64,000 nucleotides of DNA, from positions 1 to 64,000 of the forward strand of contig NZ_JACVVP010000037.1 in assembly GCF_014534745.1 (NCBI RefSeq), read 5' to 3'. The notes beneath the pieces were generated by a model. The model had not been told where the DNA came from. It worked only from the letters and a program-made list of their open reading frames with translations, and made no database searches. Source of the stretch: Flammeovirga sp. EKP202. GTDB lineage: Bacteria; Bacteroidota; Bacteroidia; Cytophagales; Flammeovirgaceae. The translations under genes were made by a program, and so were the position numbers. The first letter of the stretch is position 1. Each line of letters starts with the position of its first letter. Shown here piece by piece: positions 8,632 to 18,017 of the stretch.

Positions 8632-9357
8632 ATGATGACCTTAAACAAACACTTCAAAACAGGGATTAATCACTTGAATACAATAAATGCTGCTGCTGAT
8701 AAAAGTATTAAAACATCACAATTAATAATAGCAGCAAAACAAATACTGACAGAAAATAAATTAAATGAATACAAGGAAGATAAAGTAAATTTACCTTTAA
8801 TCGTCTTACATCATCGTGCGGGTGAAGAGTTACTTAATGATTCAAAAGATTTATTAAAATCTAGAGATTTGATCGATCGTGAGCTTGGATGTCTAATCAT
8901 GAAAGAATTTCCATCAATTAATGAAGCTCCTACTAAGTATTCTCCACGTATTATTTCAGCAATAGAGAAAATGATAAATGAAGAAGAGAATAATACAGAT
9001 ATTTTAGTATCTGGGTTGAGTGCAATTGGATGGCAGTGTCACACTAAAGCTCAGAACATCTTTAGATTATTTATTAATGACGAAAGAGAATTAGTCAGAG
9101 AGGTGATAGCTAATAACCTTTTGAAGGTTATGATGCCTAATGGTATTTTGACATCTTTCATCATTGAAGGTTTTAATCAATTGGGTCGAGATCCAATTGC
9201 AGATATTAGATGGTCTATATTTTACGATATGTCTGAACATTTTGAACTTTTTGAGAATGATAAAAATCTATTTTATCAGTTACCTTTAGAAGGTATGGAA
9301 GATCCCAATAGTGATGTAAGGTTAGAGGCCCTATCAGCATTTAAAAAACTCTATTAA
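8632..9357 (+). CDS. HEAT-repeat-like protein (241 aa)
   Basis: An all-helical protein whose second half shows HEAT-like helical pairs: NIFRLFINDERELVREVIAN, RDPIADIRWSIFYDMSEHFE and MEDPNSDVRLEALSAFKKLY, with the characteristic D..VR pattern. HEAT proteins act as interaction scaffolds. There is no signal peptide. Two adjacent ATGs (8632 and 8635) could both serve as the start. A repeat module sits immediately upstream, so the native promoter and possibly the original N-terminus may have been replaced. Exact function unknown. Confidence 0.6.
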   Translation: MMTLNKHFKTGINHLNTINAAADKSIKTSQLIIAAKQILTENKLNEYKEDKVNLPLIVLHHRAGEELLNDSKDLLKSRDLIDRELGCLIMKEFPSINEAPTKYSPRIISAIEKMINEEENNTDILVSGLSAIGWQCHTKAQNIFRLFINDERELVREVIANNLLKVMMPNGILTSFIIEGFNQLGRDPIADIRWSIFYDMSEHFELFENDKNLFYQLPLEGMEDPNSDVRLEALSAFKKLY

Positions 9358-9427
9358 GAAGGAAGAAATGAATTATAATATAAAGTTGATTTGATCCTGG
9401 TATTTATATAGTTATAAAAGTGGCATT

Positions 9428-9805
9428 ATGAATGATTCTAAGTCATATAAAAATATTTATGGTCGAGATTATGATTTCAAAGTGAAATATCAATTATTCA
9501 GACCAGATCAAGGTGGAAGAATGACCTCTGCATTTCAAGGCATAAAGTGGGATTTTGGGTACAAAGACCTAAGCTTCAAGAAAAACCAACTATTTATGAT
9601 CTATCCAGAATTTGAGGATTGTGATGGAGAAAGGCTTTCAGATGAATTACCAATTCCTGAATTAGGAATAGCAAAAATGTTTGTTGCTAATTATGATTGG
9701 TTAGAATTTCATAAAGAGAAAATACAAATAGGAACTAAAGGAACCTTTAATGAAGGAAGACCTATCGGAGAATGTGAGGTGATTGATGTAAATTTTAACC
9801 AATAA
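9428..9805 (+). CDS. Stand-alone EF-Tu domain-III-like protein (125 aa)
   Basis: The order of motifs resembles the C-terminal beta-barrel of elongation factor Tu: FRPDQGGRMTSAFQG near the start (EF-Tu: EGGR.TPF..GY), a central loop with PELGIAKMFV, and NEGRPIGECEVIDV at the end (EF-Tu: EGGRTIGAGVV). Short free-standing proteins of this type occur in Bacteroidota and other bacteria with unknown role. There is no GTPase domain here, so it cannot act as an elongation factor. No operon partner is evident. Confidence 0.5.
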   Translation: MNDSKSYKNIYGRDYDFKVKYQLFRPDQGGRMTSAFQGIKWDFGYKDLSFKKNQLFMIYPEFEDCDGERLSDELPIPELGIAKMFVANYDWLEFHKEKIQIGTKGTFNEGRPIGECEVIDVNFNQ

Positions 9806-9812
9806 TATAATA

Positions 9813-9929
9813 AGTGGAAGCAGTTCATTTTTTGGATTGTTGAAGAGTTTCATTTTAAACAAACACATTGCCGTTTTATCTGATCCTGGTGGAGCAGCAT
9901 TTGCTTTTATAGAAGAGAAAAAGTTGTAG
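9813..9929 (+). pseudogene. C-terminal scrap of a VOC (glyoxalase/bleomycin-resistance-fold) gene
   Basis: A 38-codon open frame without a start ends KHIAVLSDPGGAAFAFIEEK and then TAG. This matches the usual end of VOC-family proteins (G.(F/I)AV..DP.GA.FA). The rest of the domain, about 90 residues, is missing. The preceding bases come from the 3' side of the EF-Tu-like gene, so the junction lies between 9806 and 9830. Confidence 0.5.
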
Positions 9930-10009
9930 ATTAGTATCCTATAAAATCTAGTAGAAAGACTGATTAATAGTAAACAAAAACTGAGTTTATAGTGTAATTA
10001 CTATTATTA

Positions 10010-10017
10010 TACATTTG
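10010..10017 (+). promoter_or_regulatory. -7 promoter element TACATTTG for the amine oxidase gene
   Basis: A perfect TAnnTTTG match ending 12 bases before the ATG at 10030. A weak -33 candidate (TTTA) lies about 20 bases upstream. If it is used, the transcript would have a leader of only a few bases. Confidence 0.4.
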
Positions 10018-10029
10018 CTGCCTTATATT

Positions 10030-11208
10030 ATGACAAGAAAAGAGTTTATCAAAGTATGTGGAATATTGGGAGTTTCACTTCCCTTTCAAACGGTTATAGC
10101 TTCCTGTAATAATGATAATACAGTAACTCCCTCAGGGTTTTCAGATTCAGTGTTGATTATAGGGGCAGGTGTTGCAGGCATGTCTACTGGCTATTTATTA
10201 GCACAAAATGGGATTGACTTTAAAATTATCGAAGCAAGTGCAACGTATGGAGGCAGAGTAAAACACAATACAACTTTTGCAGATTTTCCTATTCCCTTAG
10301 GGGCTGAATGGTTACATGTTGACCGTTCAGATTTAGATGCAATTGTAAATGATACCTCTATCCAAATTGTAACTCAAACGCAAGGGTATAATGGGAGTGA
10401 TGTTATTGGTTATTATGATGGTACTTATTCCTTGTCTCCACTAGCAAAAGAGTTTGGGAATTTTGAGGATCAAAAGTTTATAAATAGTAGTTGGCTGGAC
10501 TTTTTTGAAACTTATATTGTGCCAAGTATTCAATCCAATTTTATCTTCAATACCCCAATTACAAGTATTAATTATGAGGGTGATAAAGTGGTGGTGAATA
10601 ATAATAATGGGGCTTCTTACGAAGCTGATAAAGTTGTGGTGACTGTACCTTTGAAAATATTACAAATGGATACCATTACTTTCACTCCTGCATTATCGGA
10701 TTCAAAACAAAAAGCCATTCAAGATGCTACCGTATGGGGCGGAATTAAAGTATTTATAGAGTTTACCGAAAAATTCTACCCTGTTTATCTGACTTTTCCT
10801 GATACAGAAACCAATGAAGGACAACGCTTGTATTATGATGCATCTTATGCCCAAAATTCTTCTAGAAACATCATTGGTTTGTTTGCGGTAGGAGAACAAG
10901 CGAAACAATATCAAAGTTTATCGGAAGAAGTATTACGAGACTTTATATTGAATGAATTGGATACAATTTTTGAAGGAAAAGCATCATCAAATTATATAAA
11001 TCATATTGTCCAAAATTGGGATGATGAACCTTATATATCTGCAGCCTATTTAGCGGATAATACCTCTTCTAGAATTTCAAGAATACTGTCTGCTTCTGTC
11101 CAGGATAAAATTTATTTTGCTGGTGATGCTTATACGCAGGAAAACGACTGGGGAGCTGTACATAATGCTGCAAGAAGTGCAAGAGATGTAGTGGAGGAAA
11201 TTGTATAA
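10030..11208 (+). CDS. Flavin-containing amine oxidase, probable lipoprotein
   Basis: A 392-residue FAD-dependent oxidoreductase of the monoamine-oxidase family. The dinucleotide-binding motif IIGAGVAGMS (GxGxxG at 45-50) is followed by the family block ASATYGGRVKHN. Near the C-terminus are the FAD-contacting IYFAGDAYTQENDWGAVHNA and AARSARD. The N-terminus is a signal sequence with a lipobox-like VIASC (Cys26), so the enzyme is probably anchored outside the inner membrane. I prefer the ATG at 10030 to the TTG at 10015, which lies inside the -7 element. The amine substrate is unknown. It stands alone. Confidence 0.85.
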   Translation: MTRKEFIKVCGILGVSLPFQTVIASCNNDNTVTPSGFSDSVLIIGAGVAGMSTGYLLAQNGIDFKIIEASATYGGRVKHNTTFADFPIPLGAEWLHVDRSDLDAIVNDTSIQIVTQTQGYNGSDVIGYYDGTYSLSPLAKEFGNFEDQKFINSSWLDFFETYIVPSIQSNFIFNTPITSINYEGDKVVVNNNNGASYEADKVVVTVPLKILQMDTITFTPALSDSKQKAIQDATVWGGIKVFIEFTEKFYPVYLTFPDTETNEGQRLYYDASYAQNSSRNIIGLFAVGEQAKQYQSLSEEVLRDFILNELDTIFEGKASSNYINHIVQNWDDEPYISAAYLADNTSSRISRILSASVQDKIYFAGDAYTQENDWGAVHNAARSARDVVEEIV

Positions 11209-11320
11209 AAAAAGTCTTTTTTTGGAAGAGAATTGATCTTTAGTCTAAAAGTATAGATTTTCTACTTCATTTATAGTTTCTGAAGTAGAAGTAAAATACC
11301 GTTAGCAATAAACAAAAATA

Positions 11321-11328
11321 TATATTTG
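11321..11328 (+). promoter_or_regulatory. -7 promoter element TATATTTG for the M15 peptidase gene
   Basis: A perfect TAnnTTTG match 55 bases before the ATG at 11383; a weak GTTAG occupies the -33 region. The in-frame TTG at 11326 overlaps this element and is therefore unlikely to be the start codon. Confidence 0.4.
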
Positions 11329-11382
11329 TGTAATTCATTTTATAAGTGGAAGAAATATCTATCACTAAGATTAAAGCAAACT

Positions 11383-11988
11383 ATGGTAAAAGCAACTAAA
11401 ATATTTTTTTTGGTAGGAGTATTAACTTTTTCAATTTCTCTTTACTTCTACTTTAACTATCAGTTTTGGACCCATTATAAAACAGAAAACTTTAAGACTT
11501 TAATAGAATATAAAAGTGAACGAATTAAAGGTTTGAGAGGGAGACAAATTCTTATTCATAAAGACTTTAATATACACTTAAAACAAATTGAGGTATATGC
11601 GATTGAGCATGATGTTGTGTTGATTATAAACCAAAGTTACAGATCGGATAAACATTCTGTCAAAGGAGCAATTGTAAAGCCAGGTAAACAATCGAATCAT
11701 TTAGCAGGTTTCGCTATTGATTTTAATATAATAAATGATGGGAAGAAGTACTTGTCCAATGAATTAAAAAGAGATCGTTTAAGTAAATTACCGGTTGATA
11801 TCCAGAACTTTATCAATGCTATCCGACAAGATAAATCTTTACGATGGGGAGGTGATTTCAGAAACGAAGATCCAATTCACATTGATAGTCCATTGAATCT
11901 TAAAAACAGAGTACATTGGAAACAATGTAGTGAAGAATGTGCTATAGACTATAATGTCAGAGTACCTAAATGGAAAATATGGGGGTAG
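11383..11988 (+). CDS. M15-family (VanY-like) peptidase, membrane anchored
   Basis: A 201-residue protein with one N-terminal membrane helix (about 5-25) and a C-terminal M15 peptidase domain. The zinc-site pattern is present: SNHLAGFAIDFNI (His...Asp) and WGGDFRNEDPIHID (the W-G-G-D-F...H-x-D block). The segment INQSYRSD is also typical (the S-x-Y/F-R-S motif). M15 enzymes cut peptidoglycan stem peptides (D-Ala-D-Ala or L-Ala-D-Glu bonds). The location on the outer face of the inner membrane fits cell-wall turnover. The exact bond cleaved is unknown. Confidence 0.8.
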   Translation: MVKATKIFFLVGVLTFSISLYFYFNYQFWTHYKTENFKTLIEYKSERIKGLRGRQILIHKDFNIHLKQIEVYAIEHDVVLIINQSYRSDKHSVKGAIVKPGKQSNHLAGFAIDFNIINDGKKYLSNELKRDRLSKLPVDIQNFINAIRQDKSLRWGGDFRNEDPIHIDSPLNLKNRVHWKQCSEECAIDYNVRVPKWKIWG

Positions 11989-12111
11989 AATTACGAAGTT
12001 TTTTATTTGATCGATCATGAATTATAAGTCTTTGTTTTGGTATTCAAAATGAGCTTTTTTATTTTGTTGAATATTTACAATTACTGGTTATTAATATTCT
12101 ACACCAACTTC

Positions 12112-15100
12112 ATGAAATCATTCTTTTTACTCTTTACTTTACTATTATTGGGTTCAAAACTATGGGCTCAGTTTTCAAGCTCTTATCTTATAAAAAATGT
12201 ATTATATTCTTCTGAAAATAATACAATATGGATAACTGATAATTCACATTCATATGTAAGAGGTATTTCAACAATCTATGGGAGTCAAGTAGCGAAGTTA
12301 CCTCATGTATATCCCATACTAGATATACATGAAACTGAAGAATATATCATTACTGTAAATAATAAAGTGAGATTTTGGAGAAAACCAGATTTTAATTTGG
12401 TAGATTCCATAGATTTATATTTGGTAGAGAATACTGTTATTGATGGAAATAAACAATTAGCAGCAATAGGAGCAAACGAGATAAGTTTAATTGATCTAAA
12501 GACAAAAAAAATACAAAAAGTAAAATGTCCACCTGACTTCCATTTGTACAGATTAAAATTCTCTCCTGATGGATCTTTATTTGTTAGAAACAATCATGAT
12601 ATTTTTCGTTTAACTTCTACAAGTTTAGAACGGATTTATTCGACCCAGAGAAATATTAATCAATGGGATATTAATGAAAACGGAGTATTTCTTCTTACTT
12701 CAGATAATCAGTTTGACGCAAGTGAAAACACTGAAATTATTCAGCTAGATTTTGAAGGTAAGCAAGTTGAGAGTTTTGTATTAGATGAAGTAAACCATTT
12801 AAAAACTCAATCAGGTAGTGTAAATAGCTTTGAAATTTCTCCTTATCCTTTTTTTAAAGTTGTTGGGAAAGAATGTCTTATCCAATCAAAAAAAGGTGTG
12901 TTTATAGCCACCAAAGAGTGGAAAAGAGTATTAATTGATGGTTTTATTGGTGATGATTTTGATATTCTCTCAAGGTTTTATTTTCAAGATAACTTCATCA
13001 TTAGAACTTCCAATGAAAAGCTTTCTATTTTGGATGAATTTGCAAATCCACATTTTGAGAAAAGGATGGATTACCCAATCGGTCATTTTCGATATTCGGA
13101 TGAATATGGTTTATCGATGATGTTTGGAAACTTTATAGTGTTTGCTAAAGAAGATGGAAAACCAAAGCAGATTAATTTTGATTTGGAAAAGGAGTTTCTA
13201 CCACTTACTGCTGTAAACCATAATGAACAACTTACATTTCATTTAAACGGAGAAGTAATTGTTTGGGACCGAGAAACTTTTAAACAAAAAAGCACATGGA
13301 AACTAAAAGGCAATTTAAAGCCATTGAGTGTTGTTGCATCAAGTGAAAACCAGAATGCTTATTTAATTTTTCCTTACTCAAAGAAAATTTCAGTTTATAA
13401 TTTTAAAGGAAAGAAAATCCAATCCAAACATTTAGATTTTGAGGGTTACCCTTCATCAATAGCATTATTCAATCATCATATTCTTATTGGGACTACAAAA
13501 GGAGGACTTTATAAGTTAGGTTATGACCTAAGAGTCATTGAGGAACATAAAGGGCTTTTTGCAGAATCTATTTCTGTTATTCAGGGGTTAGAATCTACTA
13601 AAGAGCTTTTACTAGGCTCCAATGGTAGATTTGCGAAGTGCAATTGGGATGTAGAAAAGATAAAAGACGAAGACGTTTATAAAGTACATACTGGTTATAT
13701 TACAGATTTTTCAGTACAACGTTTTGATGGAGTAGACTATTTATTAAGTAGTGCGCGTGGAGATAAAAATGCCTATCTCTGGAACTTGAATTCAGCTTCT
13801 TTATTAAAATCCTTCCCACACGACAAAAACATTATACAATCTTCTTTAGAAGATAGTTTGCATGTACTCAGCTTGCATGAAGATATGAGTATCAATCAAT
13901 ATGAGAATTTAGATTTACTTCGTTCAATCTCAGCACATAAGCCACAGACTTATTTTCAATCTCCTATTTCTACTGGAATTCGAAAAATTGAATTCTCAAA
14001 AGATCAAAATAAAGTACTTGTCATTGCAGGAAATATAGTTCATGTCATTGATATGAAAACAAGAAAAATTATTTCATCATTTGGGGACAAAGACGAATTT
14101 ATAAATGATGCTATTTTTGATGATAATACTCGTTCCGTGATCATTACAAGAGGAACAAATCTCTTACATTTTGACATCTCTACAGGTCTTCAAATAAGAG
14201 AATTAGATTATAAATATGTTCCTAATGTGAGTATACATAAGATTGTAGCAACACCCAACTATAATTTTATTGTAGGACTGAATACACACGGTTGGAGTAA
14301 TCCATATTTATTGCATGCTAATTCTGGAAGGTTTTATGGAAAACTATTTTTCCCAATTGAAGGGAATTATATATATGATCTTCAATTTTCCACATCCGGT
14401 AACTTAATGGCTTTGTATACGAACAATGAAGTTATGGTTTTAAAAGACTATTTAAATAATAAACCTGAAGTGGTATTCAACTATAAAAGAACAGGAAATT
14501 CAAACTATACAGGACATAGTTGTTTAGCCATTGATGAAGAACGAAATTTAATATCTTTTGTAGATAAATATGAAAATAGGACTTCTGTAGTAACTTATGA
14601 TTACATAGAAAATAAGCAGAAAAAAGTTGTGGATTTATCCTATATTTTTACTTTGAAACAAGGTGCTGTTTTGTTTGCAGATCAGGATAAATTAAAGGAG
14701 CAAGATACTGATAGGAGAGTAAGGAAAACGTATCAACCTAAAGAAAAATTTCTTCAAAAAATTAATGCTGTAGGTTATAATTCAAAATATGATGTTGCTG
14801 TTGGAGGGGACAATTGGGGAAACTTGAAGTTTTTTGATGGGAAAAGCGGTCAAGAAATTTCTAGTTTCAGTAGGTTTAGACATGATATCTATGAATTTTC
14901 AGTTAAAAATAATATACTGTTATATAACCATAAACAGGGCTTATTTTATTTTGATAAAGAACGGTTTGAAAATAGAAGGGTAGACAATGCAAGTAATTAT
15001 CCCTTTTTCACAGATCAAAGTGAGGATGGAAATAGTTTAATATACCTTGAAGATGTTGAAAAACACAAAAAACCTAGGGTTTTCAAATACAATATTAAAC

Positions 15101-17202
15101 TAAATCAATCAGAGACATTATTTACATTGCCAATTAAAAAAGGGTTGTTAAAAAATATTTTATTAAGAGGTAATAAGGTATTCTACCATTATTTAAGTGA
15201 TAATAAATTTAATATTTCCTTTTATGATATCAATACTAAAGAACATCAGGAAATTGTAAAAATCGAGAAAGCTGCAACTCAATTGAACCCTTATTCCTCA
15301 AGTGAGATGTTGTTTTTTGATAAGTTTGAATATCTGAAAACTCGATTTGTTATATCCTCTTTTCAATATGATTTAAACTCAAAGAAAAAAAATAAACTGA
15401 ACGAATTAGAATTCCCATTATCATCTAATAAAGAACTAGATAAGATGAGGATGAGCAACTATATTGAGAACTACCATCTTTACCCTAGTAAAAATTACCA
15501 TTTATACCTTCTGGCTAGCGGATTACAGCTTTACGACTATCAAAAGAAGACTTTTATCTTTAAAGATTATAATCCTTTTATTTTTGAAAAATGTCGCTAC
15601 GACCCTACAACAAATAAGGTTTTTATTCTAGATAAAACTCAAAACTTCCATGTTTTAGATCCAACGGATATGAGTTTGAAAAGAGTTTTTCAATCAGAAA
15701 ATAAAGTTAGTCAGTTTACGATCGGAGAAGATAAAATATACATTTTAACAGAGGCTGATAATATTTTTGTTTATTCACTTTCGGATTATTCATTTTTGTA
15801 TAAACTTCAAACATCTGGTGAGGATGGTATTTCAGTGATTGATGATGAAGGGTATTATTTGAGTAATAAAGAAGCAATAGAATCGATTACATTTAAAAAT
15901 ACCAATAGCAATGAAATATATCGTTTTGACCAATTTGACCCTTGGTTTAATCGACCTGATATTGTCTTAAAGAAAATTGGAGTAAGTGATATAAGGTATA
16001 TCAATCAGGCACATAAAGCATGGGAAAAAAGATTAGAAAAGCTATCTGTTGGGAAAAACTATCCTGTTTTACAGTCACTTCCAACACTTTCTATCAATAA
16101 AGAAGAATTACCCGTTAGTACTAAAGAAAGTGAGGTGACAATTCTAGTAAAATCATCTGCTGATGAGAAGATTACTGCAGTTGATGTTTGGGTAAATAAT
16201 GTGCCTATTTTTGGTCAGGAAGGGTGGACTGTTCAAAATCCGGCAGAATCAGTGACAGAAGAGGTGACAGTATCATTAGGGAATGGTAAAAATAATGTTG
16301 AAGTATCAGTTCGAACGGAGCAGAATCAATCTTCTTTAAAAGAAGAAGTATTTATTAATTGCGAAAAAGAAACAGTAAAAAGTAAATTTTACTTGATAAG
16401 TATTGGTATTTCAAATTACGTAGATCAAACCATGAATTTGAAATATGCTGATAAGGACGCTAAAGATATTGTAGATGATTTATCAAAAAAGTCAGATGTG
16501 AAATTAGTACCTATTTTGTTGACTAATGAACAGGTTACAAAAGAAAACATATTAGCTTTGAAAGCACAATTATTAAATACAACAGTTGATGATAAAGTGA
16601 TGATTTATTATGCTGGTCATGGTATTTTGGATACAGATTATAATTATTATTTATCGACTTATTCCTTAGACTTCACTCATCCTCAAAATGATGGTTTAAG
16701 ATATGAAGATCTTGTTGATCTATTGGATGGAATTCCATCTCGTAAAAAGGTAATAATCATAGATGCTTGTCACTCTGGGGAGTTGGATAAATCAGCCGAA
16801 AAGTTAGTGGCTCAAAATGATGTCAAAGTAGTTTCAACCTATAGCAGAGGGTTAGTTCCCAAATTACCACTTCCCACTACTTCTTCTTTTAATTTTATGC
16901 AAAGCTTATTTGTTGACTTAAGAAGGGGTACTGGTGCAACTATTATTTCAAGCGCAGGAGGTGACGAATTAGCCTCTGAAGGAGGAATATATAACAATGG
17001 TTTATTTACTTATTACTTGAGAAAATCTATTAATGAAGAAGTAGCGGATTCAAACAGTGATTATAAGGTGACTTTGGATGAAATTCTAGAGTATGTCTCA
17101 AAACAGGTAACAGTGCAATCAAAGGGTAGACAAGCTCCAAATGCAAGAAGATGGAATAAGGAAGGTAATTTTGTATTATGGGAAGTTGATCCAGAGAATT
17201 AA
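12112..17202 (+). CDS. Exported WD40-like propeller protein with C-terminal caspase-like (C14) domain
   Basis: A 1696-residue protein starting at 12112, where a signal peptide is clear (MKSFFLLFTLLLLGSKLWAQ). Residues about 30-1270 are repetitive beta-propeller-like sequence (IWITDNSHSYV, LYRLKFSPDGSLFV, DISTGLQIREL). A beta-sandwich linker follows at about 1340-1410. The C14 domain (about 1420-1690) starts FYLISIGISNY and has both catalytic residues: His1503 in YYAGHG and Cys1553 in IIDACHSGE. The protein is therefore a probable periplasmic or surface cysteine protease of the metacaspase-like class; WD40-caspase fusions are widespread in Bacteroidota but little studied. The target is unknown. 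It is a single gene followed by a terminator. Confidence 0.8.
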   Translation: MKSFFLLFTLLLLGSKLWAQFSSSYLIKNVLYSSENNTIWITDNSHSYVRGISTIYGSQVAKLPHVYPILDIHETEEYIITVNNKVRFWRKPDFNLVDSIDLYLVENTVIDGNKQLAAIGANEISLIDLKTKKIQKVKCPPDFHLYRLKFSPDGSLFVRNNHDIFRLTSTSLERIYSTQRNINQWDINENGVFLLTSDNQFDASENTEIIQLDFEGKQVESFVLDEVNHLKTQSGSVNSFEISPYPFFKVVGKECLIQSKKGVFIATKEWKRVLIDGFIGDDFDILSRFYFQDNFIIRTSNEKLSILDEFANPHFEKRMDYPIGHFRYSDEYGLSMMFGNFIVFAKEDGKPKQINFDLEKEFLPLTAVNHNEQLTFHLNGEVIVWDRETFKQKSTWKLKGNLKPLSVVASSENQNAYLIFPYSKKISVYNFKGKKIQSKHLDFEGYPSSIALFNHHILIGTTKGGLYKLGYDLRVIEEHKGLFAESISVIQGLESTKELLLGSNGRFAKCNWDVEKIKDEDVYKVHTGYITDFSVQRFDGVDYLLSSARGDKNAYLWNLNSASLLKSFPHDKNIIQSSLEDSLHVLSLHEDMSINQYENLDLLRSISAHKPQTYFQSPISTGIRKIEFSKDQNKVLVIAGNIVHVIDMKTRKIISSFGDKDEFINDAIFDDNTRSVIITRGTNLLHFDISTGLQIRELDYKYVPNVSIHKIVATPNYNFIVGLNTHGWSNPYLLHANSGRFYGKLFFPIEGNYIYDLQFSTSGNLMALYTNNEVMVLKDYLNNKPEVVFNYKRTGNSNYTGHSCLAIDEERNLISFVDKYENRTSVVTYDYIENKQKKVVDLSYIFTLKQGAVLFADQDKLKEQDTDRRVRKTYQPKEKFLQKINAVGYNSKYDVAVGGDNWGNLKFFDGKSGQEISSFSRFRHDIYEFSVKNNILLYNHKQGLFYFDKERFENRRVDNASNYPFFTDQSEDGNSLIYLEDVEKHKKPRVFKYNIKLNQSETLFTLPIKKGLLKNILLRGNKVFYHYLSDNKFNISFYDINTKEHQEIVKIEKAATQLNPYSSSEMLFFDKFEYLKTRFVISSFQYDLNSKKKNKLNELEFPLSSNKELDKMRMSNYIENYHLYPSKNYHLYLLASGLQLYDYQKKTFIFKDYNPFIFEKCRYDPTTNKVFILDKTQNFHVLDPTDMSLKRVFQSENKVSQFTIGEDKIYILTEADNIFVYSLSDYSFLYKLQTSGEDGISVIDDEGYYLSNKEAIESITFKNTNSNEIYRFDQFDPWFNRPDIVLKKIGVSDIRYINQAHKAWEKRLEKLSVGKNYPVLQSLPTLSINKEELPVSTKESEVTILVKSSADEKITAVDVWVNNVPIFGQEGWTVQNPAESVTEEVTVSLGNGKNNVEVSVRTEQNQSSLKEEVFINCEKETVKSKFYLISIGISNYVDQTMNLKYADKDAKDIVDDLSKKSDVKLVPILLTNEQVTKENILALKAQLLNTTVDDKVMIYYAGHGILDTDYNYYLSTYSLDFTHPQNDGLRYEDLVDLLDGIPSRKKVIIIDACHSGELDKSAEKLVAQNDVKVVSTYSRGLVPKLPLPTTSSFNFMQSLFVDLRRGTGATIISSAGGDELASEGGIYNNGLFTYYLRKSINEEVADSNSDYKVTLDEILEYVSKQVTVQSKGRQAPNARRWNKEGNFVLWEVDPEN

Positions 17203-17207
17203 AAATG

Positions 17208-17244
17208 ACCCCTTGCCGAAGCGAATTCGACAAGGGGTATTTTA
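17208..17244 (+). terminator. Terminator after the caspase gene
   Basis: The arms CCCCTTG and CAAGGGG are followed by a T-rich run (TATTTTATT), starting 6 bases after the stop codon. Confidence 0.5.
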
Positions 17245-17354
17245 TTGGTCAAGAAATAGTTATTTCGGGTCTCTTATTCAGAGTATAATTACAATTATGA
17301 TAATCTTTAATATCTTATTTATTGTCCTGTATTTTTAAAGTTTCAACATCCTCA

Positions 17355-17849
17355 TTAAGATGCCTTTTCCTTCATCACTTTCTCTTCATAAATTCCCCAT
17401 TTTGCTTCAATCACTTTCTTTCTGTAGGCAAAAATTTCTTTCAACTTACTTCTAATCATGATAGCATTGGCAATATCACCTAATGGCCCAAACGGAGGAG
17501 CATAAGTCACTATATCTTTCATAGTTACTCCATGTTCAGTTGGAATTAAAATATGTTGGTGATGCCATAAACTGTAAGGACCTACACGTTGTTCATCTAC
17601 AAAATATTCACCTTCTCTAACATGAGTAATCTCAGTCATCCAGTCCATTTTAAGACCTAGAAGTGGGCTTACTTTGTAAGTGATAATCATGCCTTGGTAC
17701 ATTTTGTCTGATGCATGTTCTGATGTAATATCAAACCCCATATAGTCGGGAGTAATTTCTTTCAGGTTTTTAGGAGAAGAAATAAAGTCCCAGATTTCTT
17801 CTTTAGATGCTGGTATATTTTGAGTAGCTTTAAACTGATAAAATCCCAT
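17355..17849 (-). CDS. SRPBCC-superfamily protein (164 aa)
   Basis: The sequence begins with the typical START/SRPBCC pattern, helix-grip with IPASKEEIWDFISSPKNLKE, then ITPDYMGFDI, DWMTEITHVREGEYFVDEQ and a final helix (IFAYRKKVIEAKWG). This family binds hydrophobic ligands in a deep cavity; this subgroup is usually annotated as a polyketide cyclase/dehydrase-like protein or cell-division inhibitor without biochemical proof. It is the last gene of a three-gene minus-strand operon, 2 bases after the 53-residue ORF. Confidence 0.75.
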   Translation of the reverse strand: MGFYQFKATQNIPASKEEIWDFISSPKNLKEITPDYMGFDITSEHASDKMYQGMIITYKVSPLLGLKMDWMTEITHVREGEYFVDEQRVGPYSLWHHQHILIPTEHGVTMKDIVTYAPPFGPLGDIANAIMIRSKLKEIFAYRKKVIEAKWGIYEEKVMKEKAS

Positions 17850-17851
17850 GA

Positions 17852-18013
17852 TTATAATTTTTCTATTTCTTCTAAAACTTGATTGGCTTCGTACATTTTT
17901 TTGTCGCTTTCCATTCTATTGATTGTGGATAAGCGGTGCGACTCTTCCAATAATTTTCTATATTTTTTTTCGAGAACTTCTTTCTTTGATTTCTTTTTAA
18001 ATAATCCAAACAT
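17852..18013 (-). CDS. Small Lacal_2735-family protein (53 aa)
   Basis: A 53-residue ORF beginning MFGLFKKKSKKEVLEKKY and ending QVLEEIEKL. The order MFGLFKKK, charged helix, then HRLSTINRMESDKK matches the small Lacal_2735 family I know from Bacteroidota genomes. It is a highly charged helical protein of unknown function. It sits 4 bases after the SDR stop and 2 bases before the SRPBCC start, so all three genes are almost certainly one transcript and translationally linked. Confidence 0.8.
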   Translation of the reverse strand: MFGLFKKKSKKEVLEKKYRKLLEESHRLSTINRMESDKKMYEANQVLEEIEKL

Positions 18014-18017
18014 AGCT

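Noticed and set aside
17141-17338. A 65-codon frame overlapping the caspase gene end
   Set aside because: It is out of frame with the caspase domain and crosses the terminator hairpin.
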